DNA of 43,322 nt. Source: Candidatus Pacearchaeota archaeon (GTDB taxonomy: Archaea > Nanobdellota > Nanobdellia > Pacearchaeales > GW2011-AR1). Under the pieces are notes generated by a model. The model saw only the letters and a list, made by a program, of their open reading frames with translations. It ran no database searches and was not told the origin of the DNA. The DNA lies in contig VGKS01000003.1 in the NCBI GenBank assembly GCA_016866935.1, positions 1-43,322 of the forward strand, read 5' to 3'. Below are positions 31,971 through 39,933 of this stretch, one piece after another; position 1 is the stretch's first letter; every line of letters begins with the position of its first letter. A program made the position numbers and the translations under genes.

Positions 31971-32662
31971 ACTATCACCCTCAGATCAGCATATTCCCTC
32001 TGCCCAGAAATTCTTATTATTTCTACCCTATCATTTTTAGAAAGAACTTCTATTCCTTCAGGAATCTGGTTAACTGCACTTATCTGTTTATTGTTAAGGG
32101 TAACAACAAATCCGAATTCCATCCTATTAGGTAAATTAAGTTCTTGTTTTAACCCTAAATAATTTAAATAGTAACTTTGGTTTAATTCAAGAAGTAATTT
32201 TTCAAAATAAAGATCTCTTATTTCAGAAGAGGATATTGCATATTGGCTATTTCCTATAGCAGTTGTTTCGAGTATTGGAGCTCCATTATCGATTGCAGAA
32301 GAATATTTTATTCTAAAGAAATCCCCACCACTCCTATTAAAATAAACAACTCCGCTATTATCTCTATGTGTTGATATTGTGTTACCAATTTCATCCTCAA
32401 CACTTGCATTATAATATAAAGGCACTCCAGGAATATTTATTCTCATTAATGATGGGTCAAATAAAGGAGATATAGAAACAGAATAAGTCTCAACTCTTTC
32501 TCTTCCTTCTTCAGAAACCTCTATCCAAGCGTAGTCCATAGTAGACTTTAACGTTCTCTGGCTTTGAAGAGGATTAAAAAATACAAAAGCAAATACAATA
32601 AATCCTATAAATATTACAAACGAAACCACAAATTCTATATGGCTCAACCCCTTCTTATTCAT
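31964..32662 (-). CDS. Pilin-like membrane protein
   Basis: Start at the ATG at 32662, one codon inside a TTG. A TATA box lies 28 bases upstream. MNKKGLSHIEFVVSFVIFIG has the KKG leader and a hydrophobic helix with glutamate at +5, the pilin hallmark. The remaining roughly 200 residues are a beta-rich extracellular domain with Asn-X-Ser/Thr sites. It heads a three-gene unit with a second pilin-like protein and archease, each overlapping the next. Confidence 0.75.
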   Translation of the reverse strand: MNKKGLSHIEFVVSFVIFIGFIVFAFVFFNPLQSQRTLKSTMDYAWIEVSEEGRERVETYSVSISPLFDPSLMRINIPGVPLYYNASVEDEIGNTISTHRDNSGVVYFNRSGGDFFRIKYSSAIDNGAPILETTAIGNSQYAISSSEIRDLYFEKLLLELNQSYYLNYLGLKQELNLPNRMEFGFVVTLNNKQISAVNQIPEGIEVLSKNDRVEIIRISGQREYADLRVIVW

Positions 32663-32685
32663 CAAAAAGTAAAAAATTAGCTTTA

Positions 32686-32693
32686 TTTATATA
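32686..32693. promoter_or_regulatory. Shared bidirectional TATA box
   Basis: TTTATATA on the plus strand reads TATATAAA on the minus strand. It is centred about 25 bases before the plus-strand GTG at 32715 and about 28 bases before the minus-strand ATG at 32662. One box appears to serve both divergent genes. Confidence 0.6.
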
Positions 32694-32714
32694 GATTGCC
32701 CTACAATATAAGCA

Positions 32715-33479
32715 GTGGATAATTTAGTAAAGAAGATAAAAGAAAAATTTGAGCTAAGAGGTCTTCCAGATACCTTGGTTCTTTCATTATTAGAGGATTA
32801 TATTAACAAGAATAAAATAAAAGATATACATTCAGAAAAGTCAAAAAAAATAGTTATAAAAGAAGTAAGGGAAGAACTTAGAAAGTACACAGGACAGTAT
32901 GCTTCAAAATCAAACATAAAAAATAGAAAAACTTTGATAATAAATAACAATATAGAGGAATTATTAAAGAATCATTCTTCCACTAGGGAAAGAATAGAAG
33001 ATTATCCTTTAATAAGAGATGTCCTGAAAAGAATAAACCCAAAATCTATTCTTGACCTAGGGTGTGGTATAAACCCTATTGTAATAGCTGAAAAAGGAAT
33101 AAAATATCATGCATACGACATTAACCATAATGATCTAATTGTAGTTGAACAGTTCTTCAAGATCAACAATATAAATGGAGACATCCATCATAAAGATATA
33201 AGAGAAGAAACAACATTTCCAAAAGTAGATTTATGTATAATATTTAAAGTTCTAGATATTTTAGGAGATAGAAGAATAGGAATATCAAGAGATTTATTAA
33301 AAAACATAGATTCAAGATATTTTCTTATAAGTTTTGCAACAAGAACTTTAACTGGAAAACCAATGAACTCCCCTTATAGAAGATGGTTTGAAAATATTCT
33401 AAAGACCCTGAAATACAAATATGAAGTCAAAAGAACAAAACAAGAATTATTTTATCTTATAAAAAATGACAAGCTCTAG
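32715..33479 (+). CDS. ArmA/RmtB-like 16S rRNA (guanine-1405-N7) methyltransferase homolog (FmrO family)
   Basis: SAM-dependent methylase with the distinctive layout of the aminoglycoside-resistance 16S rRNA methylases. The helical N-terminal domain is at about 1-85 (VREELRKYTGQYASK). HSSTRER follows at 87-93, motif I LDLGCGINP at 113-121, YHAYDIN at 131-137, VDLCIIFKVLDIL near 171-183, and SFATRTLTGK at 206-215. The 254-residue length equals that of ArmA and RmtB. Known members methylate G1405 of bacterial and actinobacterial 16S rRNA. Here the target is presumably the organism's own 16S rRNA; resistance in the clinical sense should not be assumed. GTG start, leaderless. Confidence 0.85.
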   Translation: MDNLVKKIKEKFELRGLPDTLVLSLLEDYINKNKIKDIHSEKSKKIVIKEVREELRKYTGQYASKSNIKNRKTLIINNNIEELLKNHSSTRERIEDYPLIRDVLKRINPKSILDLGCGINPIVIAEKGIKYHAYDINHNDLIVVEQFFKINNINGDIHHKDIREETTFPKVDLCIIFKVLDILGDRRIGISRDLLKNIDSRYFLISFATRTLTGKPMNSPYRRWFENILKTLKYKYEVKRTKQELFYLIKNDKL

Positions 33480-33541
33480 TTTTGTTTCATTTTAACTCTA
33501 CTTTGATAAATATAATAAAAATAAAAATAATAAAAGTTGAT

Positions 33542-33934
33542 TTAACAATCCGCGCTAGCAAAAACTCCGTTTTGAAGCTTTATCTGTTCAATAGCATTCA
33601 TTAGTAGAAGCTTTTTACTAGGGGCAGCTACTAATCCACAGCAGTTGTACATTCCTAAAGCTACACCTGTTTTTTCTTCCATTATCCCTTTAGCTATATC
33701 TGTTCCAACCAGACGTATAAGTTGTTTTCCGAGCTTTGAATTTGGGTCTTCAATCTTTAATACTCTATTGTTTCCAGATTTTACTTCTTTAGCTATTTTT
33801 AAAATGTAAGAAACTCCTTCAGGCAAGTCTTTCTGAAATGCTGAGAATAATACTTCATTTAATTCTTTTTCAGAAGAACTTTCTATATCAACTTCCGCAT
33901 TAGTAATTACTTGTTTAATTGATGGATATGACAT
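33542..33934 (-). CDS. Cysteine-bearing hypothetical protein in CooC-type operon
   Basis: Not recognised. 130 residues, soluble: a helical first half (SSSEKELNEVLFSAFQKDLP) and a second half with GMYNCCGLVAAPSKK and a C-terminal FASADC. The adjacent CC pair and the terminal Cys suggest metal or redox chemistry, but this is inference. A strong ribosome site GGAGGT lies 4 bases before the ATG, which is inside the end of the upstream ATPase gene (20-base overlap), so the two are made together. Confidence 0.7.
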   Translation of the reverse strand: MSYPSIKQVITNAEVDIESSSEKELNEVLFSAFQKDLPEGVSYILKIAKEVKSGNNRVLKIEDPNSKLGKQLIRLVGTDIAKGIMEEKTGVALGMYNCCGLVAAPSKKLLLMNAIEQIKLQNGVFASADC

Positions 33935-34895
33935 TTTGACCTCCTTTCATTTTTTGAATATTTCTTAAGAATTCATAATCTATTTGTTTAGTCAAATCTT
34001 TCCCTACGGAATCATTTCCCCAAGAAACTGCATTCTTTTCATGGTATTTAGCAGCTAATTCATAATGGACGTACCAATTTTTCTCAATTTTGTCAACCTC
34101 TTTTAAAACTTTAGAAAGTGCTTCAAGATTACCCTCTTCCAACAGGTTTATCCCATGATTAATTCCTCTTTCACTTTTCTTTATATATTCTGAAGATCGT
34201 ATTTTTGCAATAGGCTCTTCACCAATCTGGTAAGAAATGTAGTCTGCTTCTTCTTTATTGTAAATCTTATTTCCTAAAGCAACTATCTTCAAATCATGAA
34301 TTTTAGCATACTCTTTGTATTGTTTGTAGACATCTATAGATTTTTTTGTTGGTTCTACAACAATTAGAGTCATGTCGAATTTAGTAAATAGTCCTGAAGC
34401 AAAAGAATCTGCTCCGGCAGTCATATCTACTAAGATATAATCATCTTTCGAGTCTATTAAATGATTAAATAATAATTCTAAAGTCCCAGTTTTAGAGTGG
34501 TAGCATTTAGTTCCTATATCCTGCTCTGAAAATCCGCCGACTCTTAATAGTCTTATTCCATTATTTTTTAATTCAAATTTATCAAAAAACTCTTTTGATT
34601 CAAGATTAATAAGTCTAGAGCCTTCTCCAGGAGGAGTAGTCTTTATCATTTCTTTTGAAGATCCTATAAGCGAATTTCTGTTTCTAAAGAAATCTTTTAT
34701 CCAATCAATATTATTTCCAAGAGTCTTTTCATCAATTAATTTAGTATCCTCAAATCCAAGACTTGACCCTAAATGTTGGTTTATATCAGCATCTATAACT
34801 AATATCTTTTTATTCTTAGAAGCAAGATATTTTGCAAACAGACCTGTAATTGTCGTCTTTCCGCTTCCACCTTTACCGACAAAAGCTATCCTCAT
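33915..34895 (-). CDS. CooC/MinD-type P-loop ATPase
   Basis: Deviant Walker A GKGGSGKTT (7-15) with the extra lysine of the MinD/ParA/CooC class, followed by VIDADINQHLG (switch I) and a Walker B/switch II region YILVDMTAGADSF. The VIDADxN and VxPxxxS-type stretches (VVEPTKKSID) resemble CooC-like maturation ATPases more than chromosome-partition ParA. The C-terminal roughly 80 residues are helical and lysine-rich. It lies between a small membrane protein (4-base overlap) and the cysteine-bearing protein. A metal-centre or membrane-localisation role is inference. GGAG lies 6 bases before the ATG. Confidence 0.85.
   Translation of the reverse strand: MRIAFVGKGGSGKTTITGLFAKYLASKNKKILVIDADINQHLGSSLGFEDTKLIDEKTLGNNIDWIKDFFRNRNSLIGSSKEMIKTTPPGEGSRLINLESKEFFDKFELKNNGIRLLRVGGFSEQDIGTKCYHSKTGTLELLFNHLIDSKDDYILVDMTAGADSFASGLFTKFDMTLIVVEPTKKSIDVYKQYKEYAKIHDLKIVALGNKIYNKEEADYISYQIGEEPIAKIRSSEYIKKSERGINHGINLLEEGNLEALSKVLKEVDKIEKNWYVHYELAAKYHEKNAVSWGNDSVGKDLTKQIDYEFLRNIQKMKGGQNVISIN
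33939..33944 (-). promoter_or_regulatory. Strong ribosome binding site inside the ATPase gene
   Basis: GGAGGT lies four bases before the ATG at 33934. It is one of few strong Shine-Dalgarno sites in the window and supports independent reinitiation for the 130-aa protein. Confidence 0.6.
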
Positions 34896-35344
34896 ATAAT
34901 CTCCTCTGGAAAAGGCATAGTTATTTTATCATAATTATTGGTACGGTGCTGATTTAAATTCCTATTTTTGTAAACACCTCTTAAAAGAATTAATAGTGGA
35001 ATTCCAAGAGCTAATGCCCAGCCGGAATAATCGACAATATCGCTGGCTATTTGTCTGTTGGAATCTACATATTCAGTCGTGCGAGTTCTTCTATCGTATC
35101 TCAATGGAGGAAGACTTGTGTAATCCGTATTATCTCCCCTAACTGTTGAAACTATAGGAGTTACTTGATTTACCAGATAATTATTTACGGCCATAAATGG
35201 GGCTGCAATAGCCCCGCTGATCAGACCCGTTTTAAATAGAATTGCAGGCAGTCCATGCATAGGGCAAACGCTAAAATGGGCTAATTGCCCAACTAAAGCT
35301 CCAGCTAATGTCTTTTTCGTCAAAATTGTTCTTTCTTTACTCAT
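34892..35344 (-). CDS. Small membrane protein heading the CooC-type operon
   Basis: 150 residues. Start at the ATG at 35344 (MSKERTILTKKTLAG), because the longer frame begins with a GTG inside the upstream inverted repeat. One hydrophobic region (about 9-60) contains HFSVCPMHGLPAILFKTG with a Cys-Pro-Met-His that could bind metal. A polar loop follows (about 65-105), then a second helix (SGWALALGIPLLILLRGVY). The C-terminus is polar. Family not recognised. Four-base overlap with the ATPase gene. Confidence 0.7.
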   Translation of the reverse strand: MSKERTILTKKTLAGALVGQLAHFSVCPMHGLPAILFKTGLISGAIAAPFMAVNNYLVNQVTPIVSTVRGDNTDYTSLPPLRYDRRTRTTEYVDSNRQIASDIVDYSGWALALGIPLLILLRGVYKNRNLNQHRTNNYDKITMPFPEEII

Positions 35345-35353
35345 AACAGGAGG

Positions 35354-35384
35354 GGCCGTAAACGAAATGCATAAGTTCACGGCC
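35354..35384 (-). promoter_or_regulatory. Inverted repeat (candidate operator) before the CooC-type operon
   Basis: On the minus strand GGCCGTGAAC (35375-35384) and GTTTACGGCC (35354-35363) are complementary except for one G-T wobble, with 11 bases between. A TATA-like CTTAAAAATG about 35397-35406 would start transcription inside the repeat, so it could be a repressor site or a leader hairpin 10 bases before the ATG. Its GC-rich arms stand out in AT-rich surroundings. Confidence 0.6.
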
Positions 35385-35474
35385 TAATATTTGAACATTT
35401 TTAAGAATATTAAAAGCTTATTGATTTTAATTATCAATAAGAAATTTAATAAATGGTTATCTATAAATAAAGAA

Positions 35475-36329
35475 TCACAAAAACAATTTAGCACCTGTAG
35501 ATATCAGAAAAGCCGCAATTGTCATAACAAAAGAATGTTTAATTCCGGCTTTTACAGTTCCTTCAGATAACTTCCCTATTGCAAGTCCACTAAATAATCC
35601 TTGCAAGAGCAACATCCACAATAAAGGCCTAGATAAATCATCAGTTGAGAATGCTTCATTAGAGCTACCAACGCCTATTCCTCCAGATCCCCCAATTCCC
35701 TCAAGTCCTCCAACACTATTTACTTCTTCTGTTAAAGGAATTATTTTGAACTGCATTACAAGCATTATTCCTATGAATATGAAGAATATTATGTATCCTT
35801 GTACAACCAGAGAAGAAATTGCCGCAGCTCTTTCTTTCTTTAATTTCTCAATTTGATAAATAGAAGAAGCTACAGAGTCTAGTATATCATCTATTTTTCC
35901 TCCAGCCATCTCGGCTTCTTTAATCAAAGAAATAGCCCTTTTTACAGTAATACTTCCAATATCCTCAGCAAATGTATCAAGAGCCTTACTCATAGGAATC
36001 CCCATAGATATCTGATTGGCAAGCTTTCCTATATTTTCAGTAAGTGAACCGAAATTTTTATTTCTCATATTTCTGATACTTTGACCTATAGGAGTTCCAC
36101 CCTTAACATTTTCAGCCAGAGCTCTTGCAAATTCTAAGAATTGCTCATTCTTTTCTTTTTCAAGATTAGTTTCAAATATGGTAGTCGCAACAAAAGGAAG
36201 TGCAATAACAGCCATAGCTATTCCAATGAGAAAATAAAATAGATTATCTCCAAAAAAGAAAATGAAGTCAACTACTATCAAAATTAATCCAAATATTATT
36301 CCAATCCAGTTTGCTTTTTTAAGTATCAT
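35475..36329 (-). CDS. tadC: Type II/IV secretion platform protein (TadC/GspF type)
   Basis: T2SSF-domain inner-membrane platform protein for archaeal pilus assembly. Two N-terminal helices (about 8-50) precede the cytoplasmic helical domain (FLEFARALAENVKGGTPIGQ, MGIPMSKALDTFAEDIGS, AEMAGGKIDDILDSVA). The C-terminal membrane helices include YIIFFIFIGIMLVMQF and LLWMLLLQGLFSGLAIG. 284 residues, about half of a FlaJ/PilC protein; the other half is probably the gene just upstream, which it abuts (stop/start overlap at 36329). Confidence 0.85.
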   Translation of the reverse strand: MILKKANWIGIIFGLILIVVDFIFFFGDNLFYFLIGIAMAVIALPFVATTIFETNLEKEKNEQFLEFARALAENVKGGTPIGQSIRNMRNKNFGSLTENIGKLANQISMGIPMSKALDTFAEDIGSITVKRAISLIKEAEMAGGKIDDILDSVASSIYQIEKLKKERAAAISSLVVQGYIIFFIFIGIMLVMQFKIIPLTEEVNSVGGLEGIGGSGGIGVGSSNEAFSTDDLSRPLLWMLLLQGLFSGLAIGKLSEGTVKAGIKHSFVMTIAAFLISTGAKLFL

Positions 36330-37642
36330 CAGTAGTTAGGCTGTTTCATATGCAAGAAAGCAATGAACATTATATTTACTATAGCTACTAAACCAATAAT
36401 TGCAGTAGTCATCTGAGTTGGATTGAATCCAGTACTTATTTTAGATATGGATATTATAACAAGAAGCATTACCATTATCATAGGAGTAGCAATAACTATA
36501 CTGATGTATAAGTCCATGAATGTTTCAGCAGATTTATTTGCCTTTTCTCTTTCAAGTCTATACTCGAGTAATAAACTATCAGCTCTTTTCTCAAAAAACT
36601 TTTTCATATCCCCTCCAGAGTTTATTGTGACTGCCATTCCATTGAGCAACTCAGAAAACTTGGAACTAGGGGTTGATAAAGAGACATTTCTTAAAGCAGT
36701 GCTTAAATCATATCCATAAAGATTTGTTTGATTCAATATTTTTCTAAATTCAGTTCCTGCAAACTCATATTCATTACTTGTTGCAATTATTCTAAATAAT
36801 TCAATAGGCTCAATACCGCTTCCAGAAATAGAGGCCATATGAATAACCACAAAAGGAATTTCCTGGTTTATCTTTCCAGCAGTTGATTTCTTTTCAGCGG
36901 CAGGATAGGAATATAGGGCTAAGAATGTCATTCCAGGAACAGCTAATAAAATCCATAATATTTTTACAAATCTTAGCATATAAGACCCAGAGTAAGCTTC
37001 TATTGATAAATTAAGAAAATCAAAACTGAAGAATAAAAAGAATATCATCACAAATACTCCAAGTATAGATGCAAGCATTATTGTTAAGAACATCATTGAC
37101 AAATAAGTTGTTGAAAGTATGTTCAGATTACTTTTTTTTATATCAAGTATTAATGATTTGAAAGATCCCTCATTTACAAGTTTCTGCGAAAAGTTAAAGA
37201 ATATTTTATTTGCAAATTTACCATACCAATTTGTTGTATTGAATTTTTCAAGCCTCTTTGGCTTTTCCTTCTGTCTTTTTTTCACTTTTTTGAGTAATTG
37301 TGAATCGATATTTAGTTCTTTTAGAAATTCAACTCTATTTTTTTCTGAGACTATAATATCAACTTCTTTTCTAGCAGTATTAATTGGTTTAATCTGAACT
37401 ATTTCAAGCCCTTTAGACTTTTCTTCTTCCTTAGGAGAGACAGAATTAATTCCTATTTTATCAAGTATTTCTGGAATACTTTCATTAAGTATCGTTACTT
37501 TTCTTATTAGCGATTCCGCAATTTTAGAATATATTCTGATTTCTTCTGCATCAAACTGCGCCTCTAGAGAGTAGATCTTATCGAGCCCACGAATCATACC
37601 TATTTGAGAGGCTATATTTGATTTCAGACTTTCAAGAATCAT
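36329..37642 (-). CDS. tadB: Type II/IV secretion platform protein (TadB/FlaJ-like)
   Basis: 437 residues. A soluble N-terminal part (about 1-160) is rich in Lys and Glu and may be a linker to the ATPase. Membrane helices follow near 180-205 and 225-250. The T2SSF helical domain (about 260-370) includes EIPFVVIHMASISGSGIEPI and LFRIIATSNEYEFAGTEF, and C-terminal helices close the protein. Two separate platform proteins are typical of archaeal Tad-like pili and some archaella-related systems. The ATG overlaps the stop of a 53-aa gene by three bases (ATGA). Confidence 0.85.
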   Translation of the reverse strand: MILESLKSNIASQIGMIRGLDKIYSLEAQFDAEEIRIYSKIAESLIRKVTILNESIPEILDKIGINSVSPKEEEKSKGLEIVQIKPINTARKEVDIIVSEKNRVEFLKELNIDSQLLKKVKKRQKEKPKRLEKFNTTNWYGKFANKIFFNFSQKLVNEGSFKSLILDIKKSNLNILSTTYLSMMFLTIMLASILGVFVMIFFLFFSFDFLNLSIEAYSGSYMLRFVKILWILLAVPGMTFLALYSYPAAEKKSTAGKINQEIPFVVIHMASISGSGIEPIELFRIIATSNEYEFAGTEFRKILNQTNLYGYDLSTALRNVSLSTPSSKFSELLNGMAVTINSGGDMKKFFEKRADSLLLEYRLEREKANKSAETFMDLYISIVIATPMIMVMLLVIISISKISTGFNPTQMTTAIIGLVAIVNIMFIAFLHMKQPNY

Positions 37643-37800
37643 AATATTTTAGCTAGACTCCTTTGTAATTCCATTATTTTCTGCTTTAATTGAGAAACCT
37701 TACTAAAATCTTCTTTTTTTAATGAATCCTCAAGCCCTTCAGACAAGTCTTTCATTTGAACGAGCATCTTATATGCAAGAAATATATCCTCTTTTTTCAT
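37639..37800 (-). CDS. Small coiled-coil protein between pilus ATPase and platform genes, 53 aa
   Basis: MKKEDIFLAYKMLVQMKDLS continues as a heptad-like charged helix ending IMELQRSLAKIL. It has no membrane segment. The stop overlaps the tadB start (ATGA), and a TATA box lies 26 bases before its ATG, so it heads the tadB-tadC transcript. Its position suggests a regulator or adaptor for the pilus platform; no family is recognised. Confidence 0.75.
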   Translation of the reverse strand: MKKEDIFLAYKMLVQMKDLSEGLEDSLKKEDFSKVSQLKQKIMELQRSLAKIL

Positions 37801-37821
37801 AATAATAAGAATGGAATTTGC

Positions 37822-37829
37822 TTTATATA
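37822..37829 (-). promoter_or_regulatory. TATA box for the 53-aa/tadB/tadC transcript
   Basis: TATATAAA on the minus strand, centred about 26 bases before the ATG at 37800. Confidence 0.65.
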
Positions 37830-37835
37830 CCTTAT

Positions 37836-39356
37836 TTACTTTATTCCAAATTTCTCAAGAACATCTTTTGAGTTTCTATAATAATCTACCACTACTTTTC
37901 TAACATCATCAAATCCAAATATTTTCTTTCTATAAAGCTCGTATATTAGTTTGGTTCTGTTTGTAAACTCTTTTTGTAATTCATCAATAGTTAAACCATA
38001 TCTAATTGATATCTTTTCAAAAACCTTGCTCTCTTTTTTGAAATAGAAGGTGTCTTGTGCAGGGTTCCATACAAAAGGAGTGTTTACCATGACCATTCCA
38101 TCTCCTTTAACATTTACTATCTCAACAATTTCTCTTAATCTACGAGTATCATTCTTTTTTATCAAGGCGTGAGTCATAATTGCTACACAATCAAGAGAAT
38201 TTACAAGAGTTGGAGATAATTCAATAGGGGGAGTTTCTAATCTCTTAATCAGAGTATCTACTGAGTCTGCGTGCATTGTACTTATTGAAGGGTGTCCGGA
38301 TGCCATTCCCTGGAACAATACGAATGCCTCCTTACCTCTAACTTCTCCTACAATAACATAATTGGGGTTTTGTCTGAATGAGTTCTTAAGTAAATCAAAT
38401 AAGTCTATTTCTCCAACTCCTCCCTTACTCATTGCAACTCTCGCAACCGCAGGAATCCAGTTATCTCTAGGTAAATTAAGTTCACGAGTATCTTCAATAC
38501 TAACAACGTGAGATTCTGGAGGAATAAAAAAAGCTATGGCATTAAGCAGTGTAGTCTTTCCAGATGCCGTTCCTCCAGCAATGAATATGTTTGCTTTATA
38601 TTGCACAAGCATCCAAAAATAAGCTAGCATCTCAGGACTAAGAGTATTGAATGAGATTAGTTGTATTGGAGTCCACGGTATCTTTGTAAATTTACGAATA
38701 GTAAAAGTAGGACCTTTAGAAGTAACGTCCTGTGTATAAGTTGCATTAACTCTTGATCCATCAGGCAAAGTGCCATCAAGCAAAGGTTCAGAATAAGAAA
38801 CATACTTTCCACTTCTCTGTGCTAACTTCTCGACAAAACTTGCAAGATGATCTACTTCTTTAAATCTTAAAGTGGTTCTTATATTATGGTAATTTCTATG
38901 AACTATATATATAGGAGTATTAGCTCCGTTACATTCTATATCTTCAATAAAATAATCTCTTAATAATGGCTCTATTTCATTGAAACCTACAAAATCTCTA
39001 TACAAATAATAGAATATTTTCTCATAACTTCTTTCCTCTATTTTCAAATTTAACTCGCTTATAAGAAATTTTGCAGTCTTATCAACATACTCCATTATTT
39101 TCTCAGGAGTTTTCTCAGTAACTACATTTACATTAATTAGTTCAATCATAGCATCTTCTAGTTTTCTTATAGTTTCTTTATCCTCATCTTTAAGTAACGG
39201 TTCCTCAACATCATATACTAATTCCCCTAATTCCTCATCCCAATAAATATGTGCATTGGCAAATGGCTGTATCAAAGAATATCTTACATCAATTTTAGTC
39301 CTATCAACGGATTTAGGCAATACCGGTACAACTGGATTAGGATTAATACTTATCAT
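37836..39356 (-). CDS. tadA: Type II/IV secretion ATPase (TadA/VirB11/CpaF family)
   Basis: Hexameric motor ATPase for pilus assembly. Walker A GGTASGKTT, an Asp-box ESHVVSIEDTRELNLPRDNW and Walker B-like NYVIVGEVRGKEAFVLF are present, as is the His-box GHPSISTMHADSVDTLI. N-terminal domain about 1-200. The ATG at 39356 is chosen over a GTG two codons upstream because GAGGTG lies five bases before it. 506 residues is typical. It sits between pilin genes and the platform genes. Confidence 0.94.
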   Translation of the reverse strand: MISINPNPVVPVLPKSVDRTKIDVRYSLIQPFANAHIYWDEELGELVYDVEEPLLKDEDKETIRKLEDAMIELINVNVVTEKTPEKIMEYVDKTAKFLISELNLKIEERSYEKIFYYLYRDFVGFNEIEPLLRDYFIEDIECNGANTPIYIVHRNYHNIRTTLRFKEVDHLASFVEKLAQRSGKYVSYSEPLLDGTLPDGSRVNATYTQDVTSKGPTFTIRKFTKIPWTPIQLISFNTLSPEMLAYFWMLVQYKANIFIAGGTASGKTTLLNAIAFFIPPESHVVSIEDTRELNLPRDNWIPAVARVAMSKGGVGEIDLFDLLKNSFRQNPNYVIVGEVRGKEAFVLFQGMASGHPSISTMHADSVDTLIKRLETPPIELSPTLVNSLDCVAIMTHALIKKNDTRRLREIVEIVNVKGDGMVMVNTPFVWNPAQDTFYFKKESKVFEKISIRYGLTIDELQKEFTNRTKLIYELYRKKIFGFDDVRKVVVDYYRNSKDVLEKFGIK

Positions 39357-39361
39357 ACTCA

Positions 39362-39367
39362 CACCTC
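39362..39367 (-). promoter_or_regulatory. tadA: Ribosome binding site of tadA
   Basis: GAGGTG five bases before the ATG at 39356. It decides the start over the GTG that overlaps this site. Confidence 0.55.
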
Positions 39368-39405
39368 TTCATTAGAAAAACTCCGATGCATTTAAATCTA
39401 TCCTA

Positions 39406-39933
39406 CTAAGAACCCTCAGTAATGTCTATCCAAATCTTATTACCAACTTTCCCTCTATTTTCAACAAAGAATTCATAAGGTATACTTACAGGAGAGAATA
39501 CTTCTGAGCTTCTGTCGGAACCATCATAAGTAATATTATATACATAAGGTAAAGATAATGTTATTTTGTATTTTTCAGTAAGTTCCTCTGTAGTTACATT
39601 TATTCTACCAAGACTTAATGAAACTCCAGGTTCTGAATATCTTACATTTGATTCATCAAGAACATATTTAAGCTGATCATTCAAAGAGTCAACAATTATT
39701 TCTCCTTTATCCAGTCTAAATGTAATCTTTCTTTTATTTCCAGGTGCATCAAGAATCTCTATGATTTTAGAGTCAAAAGTATTGAGTGACTCTATTGTTT
39801 GTTCAATTACACTTCTATCTCTAAATTCCTTTATTTGAGGAGTCAGTATAGCTAAAACTAACCCTATTAACGCTAATCCAATTAAGGTATATATTACCGT
39901 CTCCACCCATATCTGACCGCGTCGATTAATCAT
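39406..39933 (-). CDS. Archaeal pilin-like protein
   Basis: Start at the ATG at 39933, where MINRRGQIWVETVIYTLIGL gives a class III leader (cleavage after RRG, glutamate in the helix at +5). The longer frame starts with TTG and would overlap 25 bases. The ectodomain is beta-rich, about 145 residues, with no cysteines. Four-base overlap with the upstream pilin. It is the pilin nearest the motor ATPase. Confidence 0.8.
   Translation of the reverse strand: MINRRGQIWVETVIYTLIGLALIGLVLAILTPQIKEFRDRSVIEQTIESLNTFDSKIIEILDAPGNKRKITFRLDKGEIIVDSLNDQLKYVLDESNVRYSEPGVSLSLGRINVTTEELTEKYKITLSLPYVYNITYDGSDRSSEVFSPVSIPYEFFVENRGKVGNKIWIDITEGS

Noticed and set aside
32715-33479. Calling the methylase an antibiotic resistance gene
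   Set aside because: Homology is to the enzyme family; drug resistance in this organism is not shown, and a native rRNA modification is more likely.
35345-35380. GTG start 12 codons upstream for the 150-aa membrane protein
   Set aside because: It lies within the inverted repeat at the predicted transcript start; the ATG at 35344 is better placed.
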